A stretch of 64,000 nucleotides of DNA, taken from assembly GCA_029690005.1 (NCBI GenBank), contig CP121458.1, positions 3,410,001 to 3,474,000 of the forward strand, in the 5' to 3' direction. The notes beneath the pieces are model-generated. The model saw nothing but the letters and a program-made list of their open reading frames with translations. It was not told the origin of the DNA and searched no databases. This DNA is from Prescottella defluvii (GTDB taxonomy: Bacteria > Actinomycetota > Actinomycetes > Mycobacteriales > Mycobacteriaceae). Each line of letters begins with the position of its first letter. Position 1 is the stretch's first letter. A program made the position numbers and the translations under genes. This document shows positions 1 to 12,097 of this stretch, one piece after another.

Positions 1-2673
1 TCGCCGGTAGCGGTAGCGCAGGAGAGACTTGGTCAGGCTGGGGAGCCGCAGGTTCAGCACCGGAAACACGAACAGTTCGTCCCAGAAGATGTGCCCTCTG
101 TATGCCTCCCCGTGCAGCCCGCGGCCGGTACCCGGCGTCGAGGTCGGCGGTGTTGGGCGACACCGTCTGCAACAGTTGCAGTCAGATGGAATCGGACGAT
201 CCGCAGGGCGTGACCGTGGCCCTCGAAGTTCGATTCCGAGGCTGTCCCAGAGCCGGGCCCAAGCGAGGACATGGCCGTCGAGCACCTCCTCGAACCCGCC
301 CACGCGAGCAAGCCATCGTGCGGCTTCGTCCGCCGGCTCCGACACCGCGCAATCGCGACCGGTGAAGACTGTGACCATCTTCTCCGCGGTGACGGACTGG
401 CCGGCCGTGAGATCGACGGTGATGTCGTGCCCGATCCGACGGTCGCCCTCGACCAGGCGATATGCAGTCGGCGGCTGTTCGTGATCGCGCCACAGGGTGG
501 TACGGGCGGCCATTGCGACGGGAATGCGGGAGCTCGTGGTTTGGACCGCGATCAGCACGGAGTCCGTGGAAAGCTCAGTAGCCTGCACCGACTCCAGGTG
601 CTTGCTCGCCAGTTCGCGGTAGCGCCCGACGAGGGTGTTCTCGACGGCACCGTCGAGTTCCGCTCGGAGTTCGAGACGACCCGACCAGTCCTCGGCCGAG
701 ATCGTCGTCTCCAGCGCACAGACGTGGGGGAGGTGCATTGCGACGAAACGCCGCTGCAGGACCGAGGTGGTGTGACCGGTCTCGTCACGGAACCGCAGCC
801 GTCGGACGAGGACGGCTCGACGCAAGTCGAGGTACTGACGGTACTCGAGCAGTTCGGCGCGGTCGACATCGAACCACGGTCCGGCATCGACTCGGAACGT
901 CAACGGCAGCCAATTGGGCAGATTCACGATACTTTCGTTGTCGATGACGCGGCCTGCCTTCTCCTCCCGGAGCCGATTGAAGATGCCAGCCGCGTAGGTG
1001 CCCGGATAGTGCACGGCTCCGGCGCGGGATTCCGGCGCGCACCCGCGCGTGGCAAACGCACCGTTCCCGACAGTGCACAGCGCCTCGCGCAACGTCTCGG
1101 AGGACGGGTCGTAGCCGTCGAAGAACACCGTCCAGGGGTCTTCCCGGGGCGGTTCCGTATGTGGATCGCTACCGACCAGATCGGCAATTCGCTGTAGAAG
1201 TTCGCAAACCTGCACGGGACCGTCGACCGCGAACTGCGCCGCCGACCGCCGATCCCCGCCCTCCCCGTGCCGCACCACGACCCCGAACCCGGTGTCCTCG
1301 ATCGCATCGAACGCATCCTCGTCCGTCAGGTCGTCGCCGACGTAGATCGGCAGCAGATCCTCGGATCCCTCGATGTGGTCGAGCACCCACGACAGCGCCC
1401 GTCCCTTGTCCCAATCGACGTCGGGACGCAATTCGGTGACCTTGCGACCGCTGGTGGCGCGGAGCCGTGGTTCTTCCGCGGCGACCCCGCACACTGTCGC
1501 GATCACCTCGTCCACACGGTCCGCGTCGACGTTGCGGTGGTGGACTGCAACAGCGAACCGCTTGTGCTCCACCAGAACGCCCGGAACCGACTGCAGTCGA
1601 TCGGACAGGGTCGAAGTGACGCGTTCGAGATCCGGTTCAGCGGCCAGGGCCATCTCGTTCTGGTAGCGCTGACCGTCCGGGCCGACGAGTTCGAATCCAT
1701 GGCTGCCCGCATACCAGATGCCGGGGACCGCGACGCGCGCTTGAACGTCCGCAAGATCCCTACCGCTGACTATTCCGACCGGACAGTTACGGGCAAGCCG
1801 GGTGAGTTCGGTGGCCACGCCGTCGACGAGCGTTGCAGCGGTGGGTTGATTCACGATCTCCGCAACCGTGCCGTCGAAATCGAGGAAGACGGCCGGGCGT
1901 CGCGTACGCAGGACCGCGGCGGACTGGTGCCGGGACGTGAGGGCATCGGGGATCTCGGAGATCCGGTGGGTTCCGCCGCGGAACTCGACGTGCGCCGTGT
2001 CGATGACAACCACGTTGGCCCCGGCATCGCGGAATCGCTTCTCCCGGCCCCCGCTGTCGACACCGATCACCAGCGCGAATCCGGCTTGTCGGCTCGCGGC
2101 CACACCGGCGGGTGTTCCGTGCATGGCACCTGTCCGGGCGGCGGCGCAACCAAGGTCGAGCGCAGTCTCGACAAGTGCCGCCGGATCGGTCTCGTCGGGT
2201 ATCCCCGCTGTCGGAGTGTCGAAGAGCTCGCCGATTCCCGCCGCTTCGAGGATCTGCGGGCCATGGCTGCTCGACGAGCACAGCGCGACTCCCACGCCGG
2301 CGCTGCGCAAGCGCTGCACCAGATCCACGGTGGGCGCGAACACCGGCACTCCGTTATGTGCGGTCCGATCGCGGAACGCGCCTTCCACGCGGTTCGCGAC
2401 CCCCCACTCCGACTGTGCGATCGGGGAATCGGAGGGAGTGCCGCGCGGCAGTTCGATCCCGCGTGACGCCAAGACGTCGGCGACCGCATCCACCGGAGAC
2501 GAGCCCTCGACGAACCTGTGGTAGTCGTCCTCGGCGAACGGCAGGCGGGCGATGTAGTCGTCGAAGACCTCGGACCACGCGGTCATACGCATCGCTGCGG
2601 TATCGACGACCACGCCTTCGAGGGCGAAGATCATCGCATCCAGGCGGCGGGGATCGATCACGGAAGAAGTCAT
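1..2673 (-). CDS. otsB1: OtsB1-like fusion: HAD mutase, trehalose-6-phosphate phosphatase, GH65 (partial)
   Basis: Start ATG at 2673; the C-terminus is cut by the left edge, leaving about 891 codons. Three domains are readable. Residues 1-250 form a beta-phosphoglucomutase-type HAD domain (FALEGVVVDT near the start). Residues ~258-500 form a trehalose-phosphatase HAD domain, with AVFLDFDGT at ~261 and VGDDLTDEDAF at ~446. From ~505 (DPWTVFFDGYDP) a glycoside hydrolase 65 domain begins and reaches GEAYRGHIFWDELF near the edge. The same architecture occurs in M. tuberculosis Rv2006 (OtsB1, ~1,330 aa). Expected role: dephosphorylation of trehalose-6-phosphate to trehalose; whether the other two domains are active is unknown. 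Between about 135 and 245 the frame is lost and regained, with roughly four compensating one-base indels, probably sequence errors. Confidence 0.85.
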   Translation of the reverse strand, partial: MTSSVIDPRRLDAMIFALEGVVVDTAAMRMTAWSEVFDDYIARLPFAEDDYHRFVEGSSPVDAVADVLASRGIELPRGTPSDSPIAQSEWGVANRVEGAFRDRTAHNGVPVFAPTVDLVQRLRSAGVGVALCSSSSHGPQILEAAGIGELFDTPTAGIPDETDPAALVETALDLGCAAARTGAMHGTPAGVAASRQAGFALVIGVDSGGREKRFRDAGANVVVIDTAHVEFRGGTHRISEIPDALTSRHQSAAVLRTRRPAVFLDFDGTVAEIVNQPTAATLVDGVATELTRLARNCPVGIVSGRDLADVQARVAVPGIWYAGSHGFELVGPDGQRYQNEMALAAEPDLERVTSTLSDRLQSVPGVLVEHKRFAVAVHHRNVDADRVDEVIATVCGVAAEEPRLRATSGRKVTELRPDVDWDKGRALSWVLDHIEGSEDLLPIYVGDDLTDEDAFDAIEDTGFGVVVRHGEGGDRRSAAQFAVDGPVQVCELLQRIADLVGSDPHTEPPREDPWTVFFDGYDPSSETLREALCTVGNGAFATRGCAPESRAGAVHYPGTYAAGIFNRLREEKAGRVIDNESIVNLPNWLPLTFRVDAGPWFDVDRAELLEYRQYLDLRRAVLVRRLRFRDETGHTTSVLQRRFVAMHLPHVCALETTISAEDWSGRLELRAELDGAVENTLVGRYRELASKHLESVQATELSTDSVLIAVQTTSSRIPVAMAARTTLWRDHEQPPTAYRLVEGDRRIGHDITVDLTAGQSVTAEKMVTVFTGRDCAVSEPADEAARWLARVGGFEEVLDGHVLAWARLWDSLGIELRGPRSRPADRPIPSDCNCCRRCRPTPPTSTPGTGRGLHGEAYRGHIFWDELFVFPVLNLRLPSLTKSLLRYRYRR

Positions 2674-2932
2674 CGATCGCGCCTCCGTGCCGTCTGCATG
2701 ACCGTTCGCCTTCCGCCCACCGGTCGCGACCGAGAACCTGATGCAGGCCCCGCCGGTCGGTGCGACTCGCACGTCGGGCATCTCTCGGTGTCATCAACCT
2801 ACGCCGGTCCGGCAGGGCTCGACCGAGTTTTCATGGCCGTGGCAGAGCCGCCGAACGGCCCTATCCGAGCGGGCCCGATGGCCAGTAGTTTCGACGTTGT
2901 ACGACCGTCACCGAACGCAAGGGTGATGCACC
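2674..2932. promoter_or_regulatory. Divergent intergenic region otsB1 / wax ester synthase
   Basis: 259 bp between two divergent starts, so promoters for both genes must lie here. I see no confident -35/-10 pair. An AAGGGTG purine run ends shortly before the ATG at 2933. Confidence 0.4.
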
Positions 2933-4354
2933 ATGACGGCCCCACGCGAAACGCATATGACCCAGACGGACTACTTCTCCTGGAACATGGAACTGGATCC
3001 GATTCTGCGGTCGACGATCGTAGCGGTCGTCGTTCTCGACACCGCCCCGGATTGGGGTCGTTTCGTCACCATGATCGACCGCGCGACGCGGGTGGTGCCG
3101 AACTTTCGGCACCGGATCGTTCGGGCGCGGTGGGGTATCGCCCCACCGCGTTGGACGGTCGACCCCGACTTCGACCTGTCGTGGCACCTGCGGCGGCTGG
3201 CGCTTTCCGGGCCGGCCGACCTCGACGCCGTGCTCGAGGTCGCGCGCAGGAGCACGATGGAAGCGTTCGACACGGCACGTCCGCTGTGGCAGTTCACGCT
3301 GCTGAGCGGTCTCGACACCGGCCGAACCGCGTTGGTCCTCAAGGTCCATCATTCGCTGACCGACGGTCTCGGCGGCATTCAGATCGCGCACGAGATCGTC
3401 GATTTCGCGCGCGAAGGGACGGATCGAGGGCCTCTACCGGATGCCCCGGACCGACGGAGATCAGCGACCTCCTCGACACGGCCAAATGGACATGGAAGAC
3501 CGGCGGCAACCTGGTCCGAAAGGGCGCAGGAGCGGTTGTGCCGACCATGCGCCGCACATTGGTGAATCCTCTCCGGGCGCTGCAATCTGCCACGAATACC
3601 GCGACCGCGATTGCGCGTTTCGCCCGCCCCATCCCACGCACACTTTCGCCCGTCATGACCGAACGCAGCCTCCGGCGACGTCTCGCGGTGTTGGATGTGC
3701 CGTTCGAGGATATGAGTCGGGCCTCGAGACGCGGCGACAGTTCCGTCAACGATGCGCTCCTCGCTGCGCTACTGCTCGGGATTCGCAGGTACCACGAATT
3801 CCATCACTCGCGCGTCGAACGCCTGCGCGTGACGGTGCCGGTGAGTCTGCGAACCGAATCGGATCGGATCGGTGGCAACAGAATCACCCTCGTCCGGCTC
3901 GAAGCTACCCACGAACGTTGACGAACCGGTCGACTTGATGCACAGGGTCGACCGCATCATCGACAGGTCCCGGCACGATCCAGCGCTGCCGCTGTCGAAC
4001 ATCATCGCGGGCGCCCTGAACCTGCTACCTACCGACTACCTCGCATCGGTCTTCAAGCACGTCGACTTCCTCGCCTCCGACATCCCGGGTTCACCGGTCC
4101 CCATGTACGTCGCCGGCGCCGAGATCGAGCGGTACTACGCCTTCGGTCCCACGCTCGGCACCGCCCTCAACATCACCCTCATGTCACACGCCGGCACGTG
4201 CTGCGTGGGAATCAACGCGGACACGGCGTCCGTGCCGGATCTGCCCGTCATGATCCAGTGCATCGTCGAAGGCTTCCGCGCCGTTCTGCGCGTCGGTGCA
4301 CCGCCCCGCTCCACCCCGATCGACCTGATGCCGTCCTGGGGAGCGAGCGCCTGA
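2933..4354 (+). CDS. WS/DGAT-type acyltransferase (wax ester synthase / diacylglycerol acyltransferase)
   Basis: Protein of about 474 aa, the usual WS/DGAT length. The acyltransferase active-site motif HHxxxDG is present as HHSLTDG at residues 139-145, followed by the typical NDALLAAL segment and the C-terminal SHAGTCCVGINAD region. Such enzymes transfer fatty acyl-CoA to diacylglycerol or long-chain alcohols to make storage lipid; rhodococci and mycobacteria carry many paralogues, so substrate cannot be assigned. The ATG at 2957 is an alternative start. The reading frame changes at about 3445 and 3900 with family similarity continuing on both sides, so the gene is drawn through these probable sequencing errors. 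Transcribed divergently from otsB1. Confidence 0.85.
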
Positions 4355-4364
4355 GACCGGCCCT

Positions 4365-5056
4365 TCACCAGCCCCGTTCGCGCCACTCGGCGAGGTGCGG
4401 GCGCTCGGTTCCGAGCGTCGAGTCCTTGCCGTGGCCCGGGTAGAAGACAGTGTCGTCGGGGAAGCGGGCGAACAGTTTCGTCTCGACGTCGTTCATGAGC
4501 GACGCGAAGCGCTCGGCGTCGGGGGTCTTGCCGACACCACCGGGGAACAGCGAGTCACCGGTGAACAGGTGGACGCGACCGCCGTCGCCCTTCTCGGTCA
4601 GCGCGAGAGTGATGCCACCCGGCGTGTGCCCGCTCAGATGGATCACCTCGAGCGTGAGATCGCCCACCGTCACCGTGTCGCCGCCCTCGAGGCTGCGCGA
4701 TGGTGTGACCGAGAGGATCTCCGAGTCGAGCGGGTGGGCGGCGGTGGGCAGGCCGGTCTTGGCGGCGACCTCGGCCAGCGCGAACCAGTGATCGTGGTGC
4801 TGGTGCGTCGTGACGATCCGCTCGAGCTGCGGCGCCTGTTCGTCGATCAGCTGCAGGATGCGTTCGGCGTCGTTCGCGGCGTCGATGAGCAGCGACTTCC
4901 CGGTTGCGGAACACGTCACCAGGTAGGTGTTGTTGTCCATGGGGCCGACGGACATCTTGATGATCGTGGCGCCGGGACGGTTCGGCGCTGTGCTGCCGAG
5001 CTGCCGGACAGATCGCCGGTGTAGTCGTCGTCGATGGTGATGCGCTGCTGCTCCAT
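4365..5056 (-). CDS. MBL-fold metallo-hydrolase (glyoxalase II-like)
   Basis: About 230 aa. The metal-binding motif HxHxDH appears as THQHHDHW, followed by [22 protein letters not shown] and [10 protein letters not shown], which carry the later metal-binding His/Asp residues of glyoxalase II-like hydrolases. Start chosen at 5056 ([15 protein letters not shown]), where homologues begin. The frame is lost at ~4977 because GGG reads as GG; restoring it joins ...RRTVPG to [14 protein letters not shown]. Probable thioester or lactone hydrolase; substrate unknown. It converges on the WS/DGAT gene with a 10-bp gap and diverges from uvrA, next to which a gene of this type also lies in mycobacteria as I recall. 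Confidence 0.8.
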
Positions 5057-5209
5057 GATCGGGAGGTTACCGTCGAATCGCGGTGTTGCCGCCCACAGTC
5101 GCTGATCATCGGGAAACCTGCTGGTCGGCGAGTTTGTCGGTGCCCGCGCCTACCATGGGCTGCGCCGGACGAGTGTCCGTGCGACGGTCGAACCGAGAAG
5201 GGAATTCGT

Positions 5210-8166
<2,957 letters not shown>

Positions 8167-8226
8167 TCGAGGTCGATTCGAACGGCCCCGGGCGATAGGC
8201 GCGGGCCGTAACGGGGAGACACGCGA

Positions 8227-8257
8227 AAGCGGTGGGGACTGAGCGTCCCCACCGCTT
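8227..8257. terminator. Bidirectional terminator hairpin, module copy 1
   Basis: Perfect 13-bp stem (AAGCGGTGGGGAC with GTCCCCACCGCTT) and a 5-nt loop, between uvrA and the convergent peptide gene at 8300. The flanks (TGACACGCG upstream, CGGTGGATC downstream) recur at the two other copies. Confidence 0.75.
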
Positions 8258-8299
8258 CGGTGGATCCGGGGTCCGGGCTTGCTGGACCGGGATCTACTG

Positions 8300-8422
8300 C
8301 TAGGACCCGAGCAGGCTGGTCAGCGAGCCGAGGTCGAGGCCGCCGAGCAGGCTGGTCAGCGAGCCGAGGTCGAGGCCGCCGAGCAGGCCGCCGAGAAGGT
8401 CGGTGATCGATCCCATGTCCAT
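8300..8422 (-). CDS. Small acidic repeat peptide (40 aa), array member 1
   Basis: ATG at 8422 preceded at 6 nt by a perfect AAGGAG; stop TAG at 8300-8302. The product is 40 aa, has four Asp and no Lys or Arg, and is built of repeats of about 12 residues (GGLDLGSLTSLL twice). There is no signal peptide. I do not recognise a family. Small, acidic, signal-less peptides are known as cell-wall channel formers in corynebacteria (PorA/PorH), but that is only an analogy of size and charge. A strong ribosome site, internal repeats and related neighbours at 9307, 9866 and 10186 support it as a real gene. Confidence 0.6.
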   Translation of the reverse strand: MDMGSITDLLGGLLGGLDLGSLTSLLGGLDLGSLTSLLGS

Positions 8423-8670
8423 GTGTAGCTCCTTCGGTACAGGCTCTCCTTCGGAGGGAACCTTGCGTGGTGGCGCGTGACCGGTGTCACACACAGAGCA
8501 CGGTATCAACACGAGACCGTAACGGACGCGGTTTTGACGCACCGATTTTTCGATACCCGTTTCGAGCGTTTCCGCCGGTCGGCGCGAAAGCGGACACATG
8601 TCCGGGAGTTGAGGTGTCGCACGCGCTCCGCGTCCTGGCCGGCGAGCCGAGTGGTGAGTTATCCGCGCAG
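8423..8670 (-). repeat. Conserved leader/promoter region, module copy 1
   Basis: Region upstream of the first peptide gene and most of the gap up to the uvrA fragment at 8741. On the minus strand it carries GTTGATACCGTGC, a GACACCGGTCACGCGCC-like stretch and the pair GGAGAGCCTG...CCGAAGGAG just before the ATG. Closely matching sequence lies upstream of the genes at 9307 and, less fully, 9866. A TTTCCGCCGGTCGGCG block at ~8570 recurs at ~9454 and ~10014. Confidence 0.6.
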
Positions 8671-8740
8671 ATCCTCGCCGGGGAACGGCATCGCGTGGAC
8701 CGCTGGCGTCCAGGCGGTCACAGCGGTCCGACGGTGTCGG

Positions 8741-9065
8741 GGATCTGAAAGCTGCCGAAGGTCGTGAACGGCTCGTCAGCAAGGGCGGCACCATCGTGAT
8801 CGAGCACAACCTCGACGTCATCAAGACGTCGGACTGGATCGTCGACATGGGCCCCGAGGGCGGATCCGGCGGTGGCACCGTTGTCATCGAGGGGAACCCC
8901 CGAGGATGTCGCAGCGGTTCCGGAGAGCTACACCGGCCGGTTCCTGAAGGAGGTCCTCGCCGCTCCCGCGGTGATCGGCGACGGTGCGACCACCGGCAAG
9001 GCGACGTCCCGGAAGGCCACCCGACGCCGCGCAAGCGGGTCTGGAAGCCGGCTGTGGTCGGCTAG
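8741..9065 (+). pseudogene. Duplicated 3' fragment of uvrA
   Basis: Matches the last ~325 bp of uvrA (7838-8166), including a long nearly identical run encoding [20 protein letters not shown] and then PESYTGRFL. It lacks the rest of uvrA and any start. It is frameshifted at ~8893 (GGGGAACCCCC instead of GGAACCCC) and again near its end. It ends, like uvrA, in a K/R-rich tail and TAG. Non-functional remnant carried along in the duplication of the peptide module. Confidence 0.8.
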
Positions 9066-9134
9066 GCAAAGTCGATTCGGCGTGCGACTCGGATGGGGGC
9101 GCGTGGGGCGGTCGGCAACAGGGGTGACACGCGA

Positions 9135-9166
9135 AAGCGGTGGGGGTCCGAGCGTCCCCACCGCTT
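9135..9166. terminator. Terminator hairpin, module copy 2
   Basis: AAGCGGTGGGG paired with CCCCACCGCTT around a short loop, in the same flanking context as the copy at 8227. Confidence 0.65.
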
Positions 9167-9203
9167 CGGTGGATCTTGTGGTCCCGACTTGCTTGACCGG
9201 GAT

Positions 9204-9307
9204 CTACGAGAGGACATCGATCCCCTGACCAGCCCATAGAGCAGCGAGCCGGGGGATAGCGAACCGATACTGGGGAGGTAAGCAGGGCCGAGCGGGTAGA
9301 GCACCAT
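9204..9307 (-). CDS. Small peptide, array member 2 (probably frameshifted)
   Basis: ATG at 9307 with AAGGAG at the same 6-nt spacing as member 1, and a closely similar leader. It reads MVLYPLGPAYLPSIGSLSPGS and continues LLYG. In this frame the ORF runs through the terminator and into the uvrA fragment to 9062, which is implausible. One base shift near 9235 would give a stop TAG at 9204-9206, at a position matching the other copies. The product would be a short, hydrophobic, Gly/Ser/Pro/Leu-rich peptide. Either a sequencing error or a decayed copy. Confidence 0.4.
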
Positions 9308-9555
9308 CTATGGCTCCTTCGGTGCAGGCTCTCCTGGCGGGGAACCCTGTGCGGTGGCACCTGACCGATGTCACGCGAAGGGCACGGTATCAACAGCGAG
9401 GCTGTCACGGAGGCGGGTTTCGTCGAGTCGATCTCTCCATGCGGATTTCGGTGTTTCCGCCGGTTGGCGTGAAAATGGACATGTGTCTGAACGCTTGATT
9501 CGACGCAGGCGCCCCGCGTCCTGACCGGCGAGGCCGGTTGCCGCGTAATCCGCCC
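9308..9555 (-). repeat. Conserved leader/promoter region, module copy 2
   Basis: Aligns with 8423-8670: on the minus strand GTTGATACCGTGC, GGAGAGCCTGCACCGAAGGAG next to the ATG, and the TTTCCGCCGGTTGGCG block at ~9454. The similarity continues to GCGTCCTGACCGGCGAG at ~9520. The rest of 9480-9650 holds no convincing gene. Confidence 0.6.
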
Positions 9556-9654
9556 ATGTCGCGGTCCGAAGCGTGCCCATCGTCGGCAGGTCGAAGTCGA
9601 TTCGATGCGGGATGTTGCGCGGGCCGGGCCGTGAAATTGGGGAGTGACACGCGA

Positions 9655-9682
9655 AAGCGGTGGGGCTCGAGCGTCCCCACCG
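9655..9682. terminator. Terminator hairpin, module copy 3
   Basis: AAGCGGTGGGG / CCCCACCGCTT stem preceded by GTGACACGCG and followed by CGGTGGATC, as in the two other copies. Confidence 0.65.
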
Positions 9683-9740
9683 CTTCGGTGGATCTTCGGG
9701 ATCCGGACATGCCGGACCGGGACCTGCTGCTAAGCCTCGA

Positions 9741-9866
9741 TCACAGGTCGCCCGGGCTGCTGAGGTCGACGCTGGACAGGAGGATGCCGGGCAGGGGGTC
9801 GAGCGAGCCGAGAAGCACGTGGATCTGGGGCTGCAGGGCGTCGAGAACGGCGTAGAGCGATCCCAT
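9741..9866 (-). CDS. Small acidic peptide (41 aa), array member 3
   Basis: ATG at 9866 with AAGGAG 6-7 nt upstream; TGA at 9741-9743. It begins MGSLYAVLDALQPQIHVLLG and continues SLDPLPGILL; four Asp, one His, no Lys or Arg. No signal peptide and no known family. It shares with members 1 and 4 the start M(DM)GS, the length class and the leader, but little sequence. Confidence 0.55.
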   Translation of the reverse strand: MGSLYAVLDALQPQIHVLLGSLDPLPGILLSSVDLSSPGDL

Positions 9867-10020
9867 CCAAAAGCTCCTTCGGAACGGGTTCTCCTGGTAG
9901 GTGCACCGGCGGTGTGGTGGCGCGTGACCAGAGTCGTGCGAAGAGCGCGTGTAGCACCATGAGGCTGCAACGGAGGCGGTCTTGCGGACAGACTCCTCCG
10001 CGACCGTTTCGGCGTTTTCG
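9867..10020 (-). repeat. Conserved leader region, module copy 3
   Basis: On the minus strand the GGTCACGCGCCACCAC block, then CCAGGAGAACCCG, then CCGAAGGAG before the ATG at 9866. More diverged than copies 1 and 2 but clearly alignable. Confidence 0.5.
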
Positions 10021-10024
10021 CCGG

Positions 10025-10186
10025 TCAGCCAATGCGGTCAACCAATGCGGGCTGGAGATCTGACGGAGTGGGGGTAGTCGGCTGATTCGCGGCGACGGAC
10101 GCGGCGAGCAGCTGGTCGAGGATCCCCGGGATTGCCTCCTTGGGGTCGAAGCCCAAAAACTTGGCGATCGAGAAGAGCGATCCCAT
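10025..10186 (-). CDS. Small peptide (53 aa), array member 4
   Basis: ATG at 10186 with AGGAGA 5 nt upstream, TGA at 10025-10027. It begins MGSLFSIAKFLGFDPKEAIP and continues GILDQLLAASVAANQ, then a Pro/Thr stretch. An amphipathic helical N-terminal half is likely. Opening MGSL resembles member 3. The leader differs: a 20-bp palindrome (10205-10224) replaces the conserved leader. It may be the ancestral or a divergent member of the array. Function unknown. Confidence 0.55.
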   Translation of the reverse strand: MGSLFSIAKFLGFDPKEAIPGILDQLLAASVAANQPTTPTPSDLQPALVDRIG

Positions 10187-10204
10187 TCGTGTCTCCTAGG
10201 TCTC

Positions 10205-10224
10205 GGCCCGGCTCGAGCCGGGCC
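10205..10224. repeat. 20-bp perfect palindrome in the leader of peptide gene 4
   Basis: GGCCCGGCTCGAGCCGGGCC is its own reverse complement and lies 18 bp upstream of the ATG at 10186. It could be an operator or form a hairpin in the leader. Confidence 0.6.
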
Positions 10225-10334
10225 CGTTGGGGGAGAAGTGATCTCCGTCATGCCGTCGGGGACGGTACCGAATCGAGTGGGAACGCCCGATGCGATTTGG
10301 CGCAAACCGCGGTTCCGGTCCAGTCCACCGGCCA

Positions 10335-10382
10335 GCGCACGAAGCCCGCACCCGGAAATGTCCGGATGCGGGCTTCGTGCGC
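10335..10382 (-). terminator. Strong hairpin downstream of the DUF1844 gene
   Basis: 16-bp perfect stem (GCGCACGAAGCCCGCA at 10335-10350 with its complement at 10367-10382), 16-nt loop, 20 bp after the minus-strand stop at 10403. No T-tract, as is common in actinobacteria. Confidence 0.7.
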
Positions 10383-10402
10383 GTGTAGCTCGGGAAGTCG
10401 GC

Positions 10403-10780
10403 TCAGTAGACCGGGCCGGCGTACTTCTCGCCGGGGCCCTTGCCGGGCTCGTCGGGATGCGCGGACGTCTCGCGGAACGCGCGCTGTAGGGCCTGCAGTC
10501 CCTCGCGGATCGGACCGGCGTGCGGGCCGAGGTACTCGACGGACGCGGTGACCAGGCCGGCGAGGGCCGTGATCACCCGTCGGGCCTCGTCGAGGTCGAG
10601 GTTGGGGCTGTTGGCCGGATCGGCGTCCGAGAGGCCCAGCTTCTCGGCGGCCGAGCTCATGAGCATGACGGCGGCGCGGCTGATCACCTCGATGGCGGGA
10701 ACGTCGGCGAGCTCGCGCACGTCGTCAAGGTCGTCCTCGGCGTGCTGGACCGCTTCGGCAGGGTCGGGGTTCTGCGTCAT
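10403..10780 (-). CDS. DUF1844 family protein
   Basis: 125 aa, intact. Acidic N-terminus, then VPAIEVISRAAVMLMSSAAE and LDLDEARRVITALAGL, matching the small helical DUF1844 family that is encoded next to infC in many actinobacteria. The tail (HPDEPGKGPGEKYAGPVY) is polar. Function unknown. Divergent from infC. Confidence 0.8.
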   Translation of the reverse strand: MTQNPDPAEAVQHAEDDLDDVRELADVPAIEVISRAAVMLMSSAAEKLGLSDADPANSPNLDLDEARRVITALAGLVTASVEYLGPHAGPIREGLQALQRAFRETSAHPDEPGKGPGEKYAGPVY

Positions 10781-10841
10781 GCTTGTCAGGATTCCATCGT
10801 GAGCGGTCGTGGATTCGGCCGGGTCGCGGCCGCCGACGCGA

Positions 10842-10871
10842 TTCGATACGCCGCCCGTTTGATGTTAGGCT
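10842..10871 (+). promoter_or_regulatory. Candidate infC operon promoter
   Basis: TTCGAT and TAGGCT separated by 18 nt. It would give a leader of nearly 300 nt before infC. Pattern match only. Confidence 0.4.
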
Positions 10872-11064
10872 TTGCGTCACGACCGCCCTCGGCTCCGGCC
10901 AGGGCAGCAAAGTGGAGTCCGACTCCCACCTCTGCGCGGCACCGATAGGTGCAGTTCAGTGGTCCGGTTGCCGCCAGGGATACTTGCTCGGGTGGCTCCT
11001 TCGGTCATACGAAGGGATACCAGGTCCGAGGTCTCGGAACTGGTGTCGCACCGGTCGACATCGG

Positions 11065-11107
11065 GCCCCGCACGGCGAGTATCTCGCCGACGCGGGGCTT
11101 TCTTGTT
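11065..11107 (+). terminator. Terminator/attenuator in the infC leader
   Basis: GCCCCGC (11065-11071) pairs with GCGGGGC (11092-11098), with a nested GGCGAG/CTCGCC stem, followed by TTTCTTGTT. It sits about 65 nt upstream of the infC start with no gene ahead of it, so it is best read as a conditional terminator controlling infC-rpmI-rplT. Leader-mediated control by L20 is known for this operon in Bacillus; the actinobacterial mechanism is not evident from sequence. Confidence 0.65.
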
Positions 11108-11171
11108 GGGGTAGAGGGCGCACGGGCTGCGGCGCGGTCAACGGACTGCACCGCACTACCTAGGAGGCCCC

Positions 11172-11786
<615 letters not shown>

Positions 11787-11839
11787 CTCGACCACGTCAA
11801 GCAAGACCGAAGTACAGAAACACAAGAACTGAGGACTCC

Positions 11840-12034
11840 ATGCCCAAGTCGAAGACCCACAGTGGCACCGCGAAGCGATTCAAGGTGTCCGGTAGCGGAA
11901 AGATCCTGCGCCAGAAGGCCGGACGTCGCCACCTGCTCGAGCACAAGAGCTCGCGCGTGACCCGTCGCCTGGACGGCAAGGCTGTCGTCGCCGACCAGGA
12001 TGCGCCCCGCATCAAGCGCCTGCTCGGCATCTGA
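11840..12034 (+). CDS. rpmI: 50S ribosomal protein L35
   Basis: 64 aa, intact, [20 protein letters not shown], highly basic, full family length. 53 bp after infC and 63 bp before rplT, in the usual order. Confidence 0.97.
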   Translation: MPKSKTHSGTAKRFKVSGSGKILRQKAGRRHLLEHKSSRVTRRLDGKAVVADQDAPRIKRLLGI

Positions 12035-12097
12035 GCACTTTCCCCTACTGACCACACGGGGCAGCAGTAGCGCCCCGAAGATTGACAGGATTTTGCA

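Noticed and set aside
8300..8422. CRISPR-like or simple tandem repeat
   Set aside because: The 36-bp repeated segment at 8314-8390 is a repeat within a coding frame with a strong ribosome site, present about twice; there are no spacers.
8741..9065. Second UvrA-like gene
   Set aside because: Only the terminal part of UvrA, frameshifted, without Walker motifs or start; a duplication remnant.
10238..10551. Plus-strand ORFs opposite the DUF1844 gene
   Set aside because: Shadow frames across a terminator hairpin and the antisense of a conserved gene.
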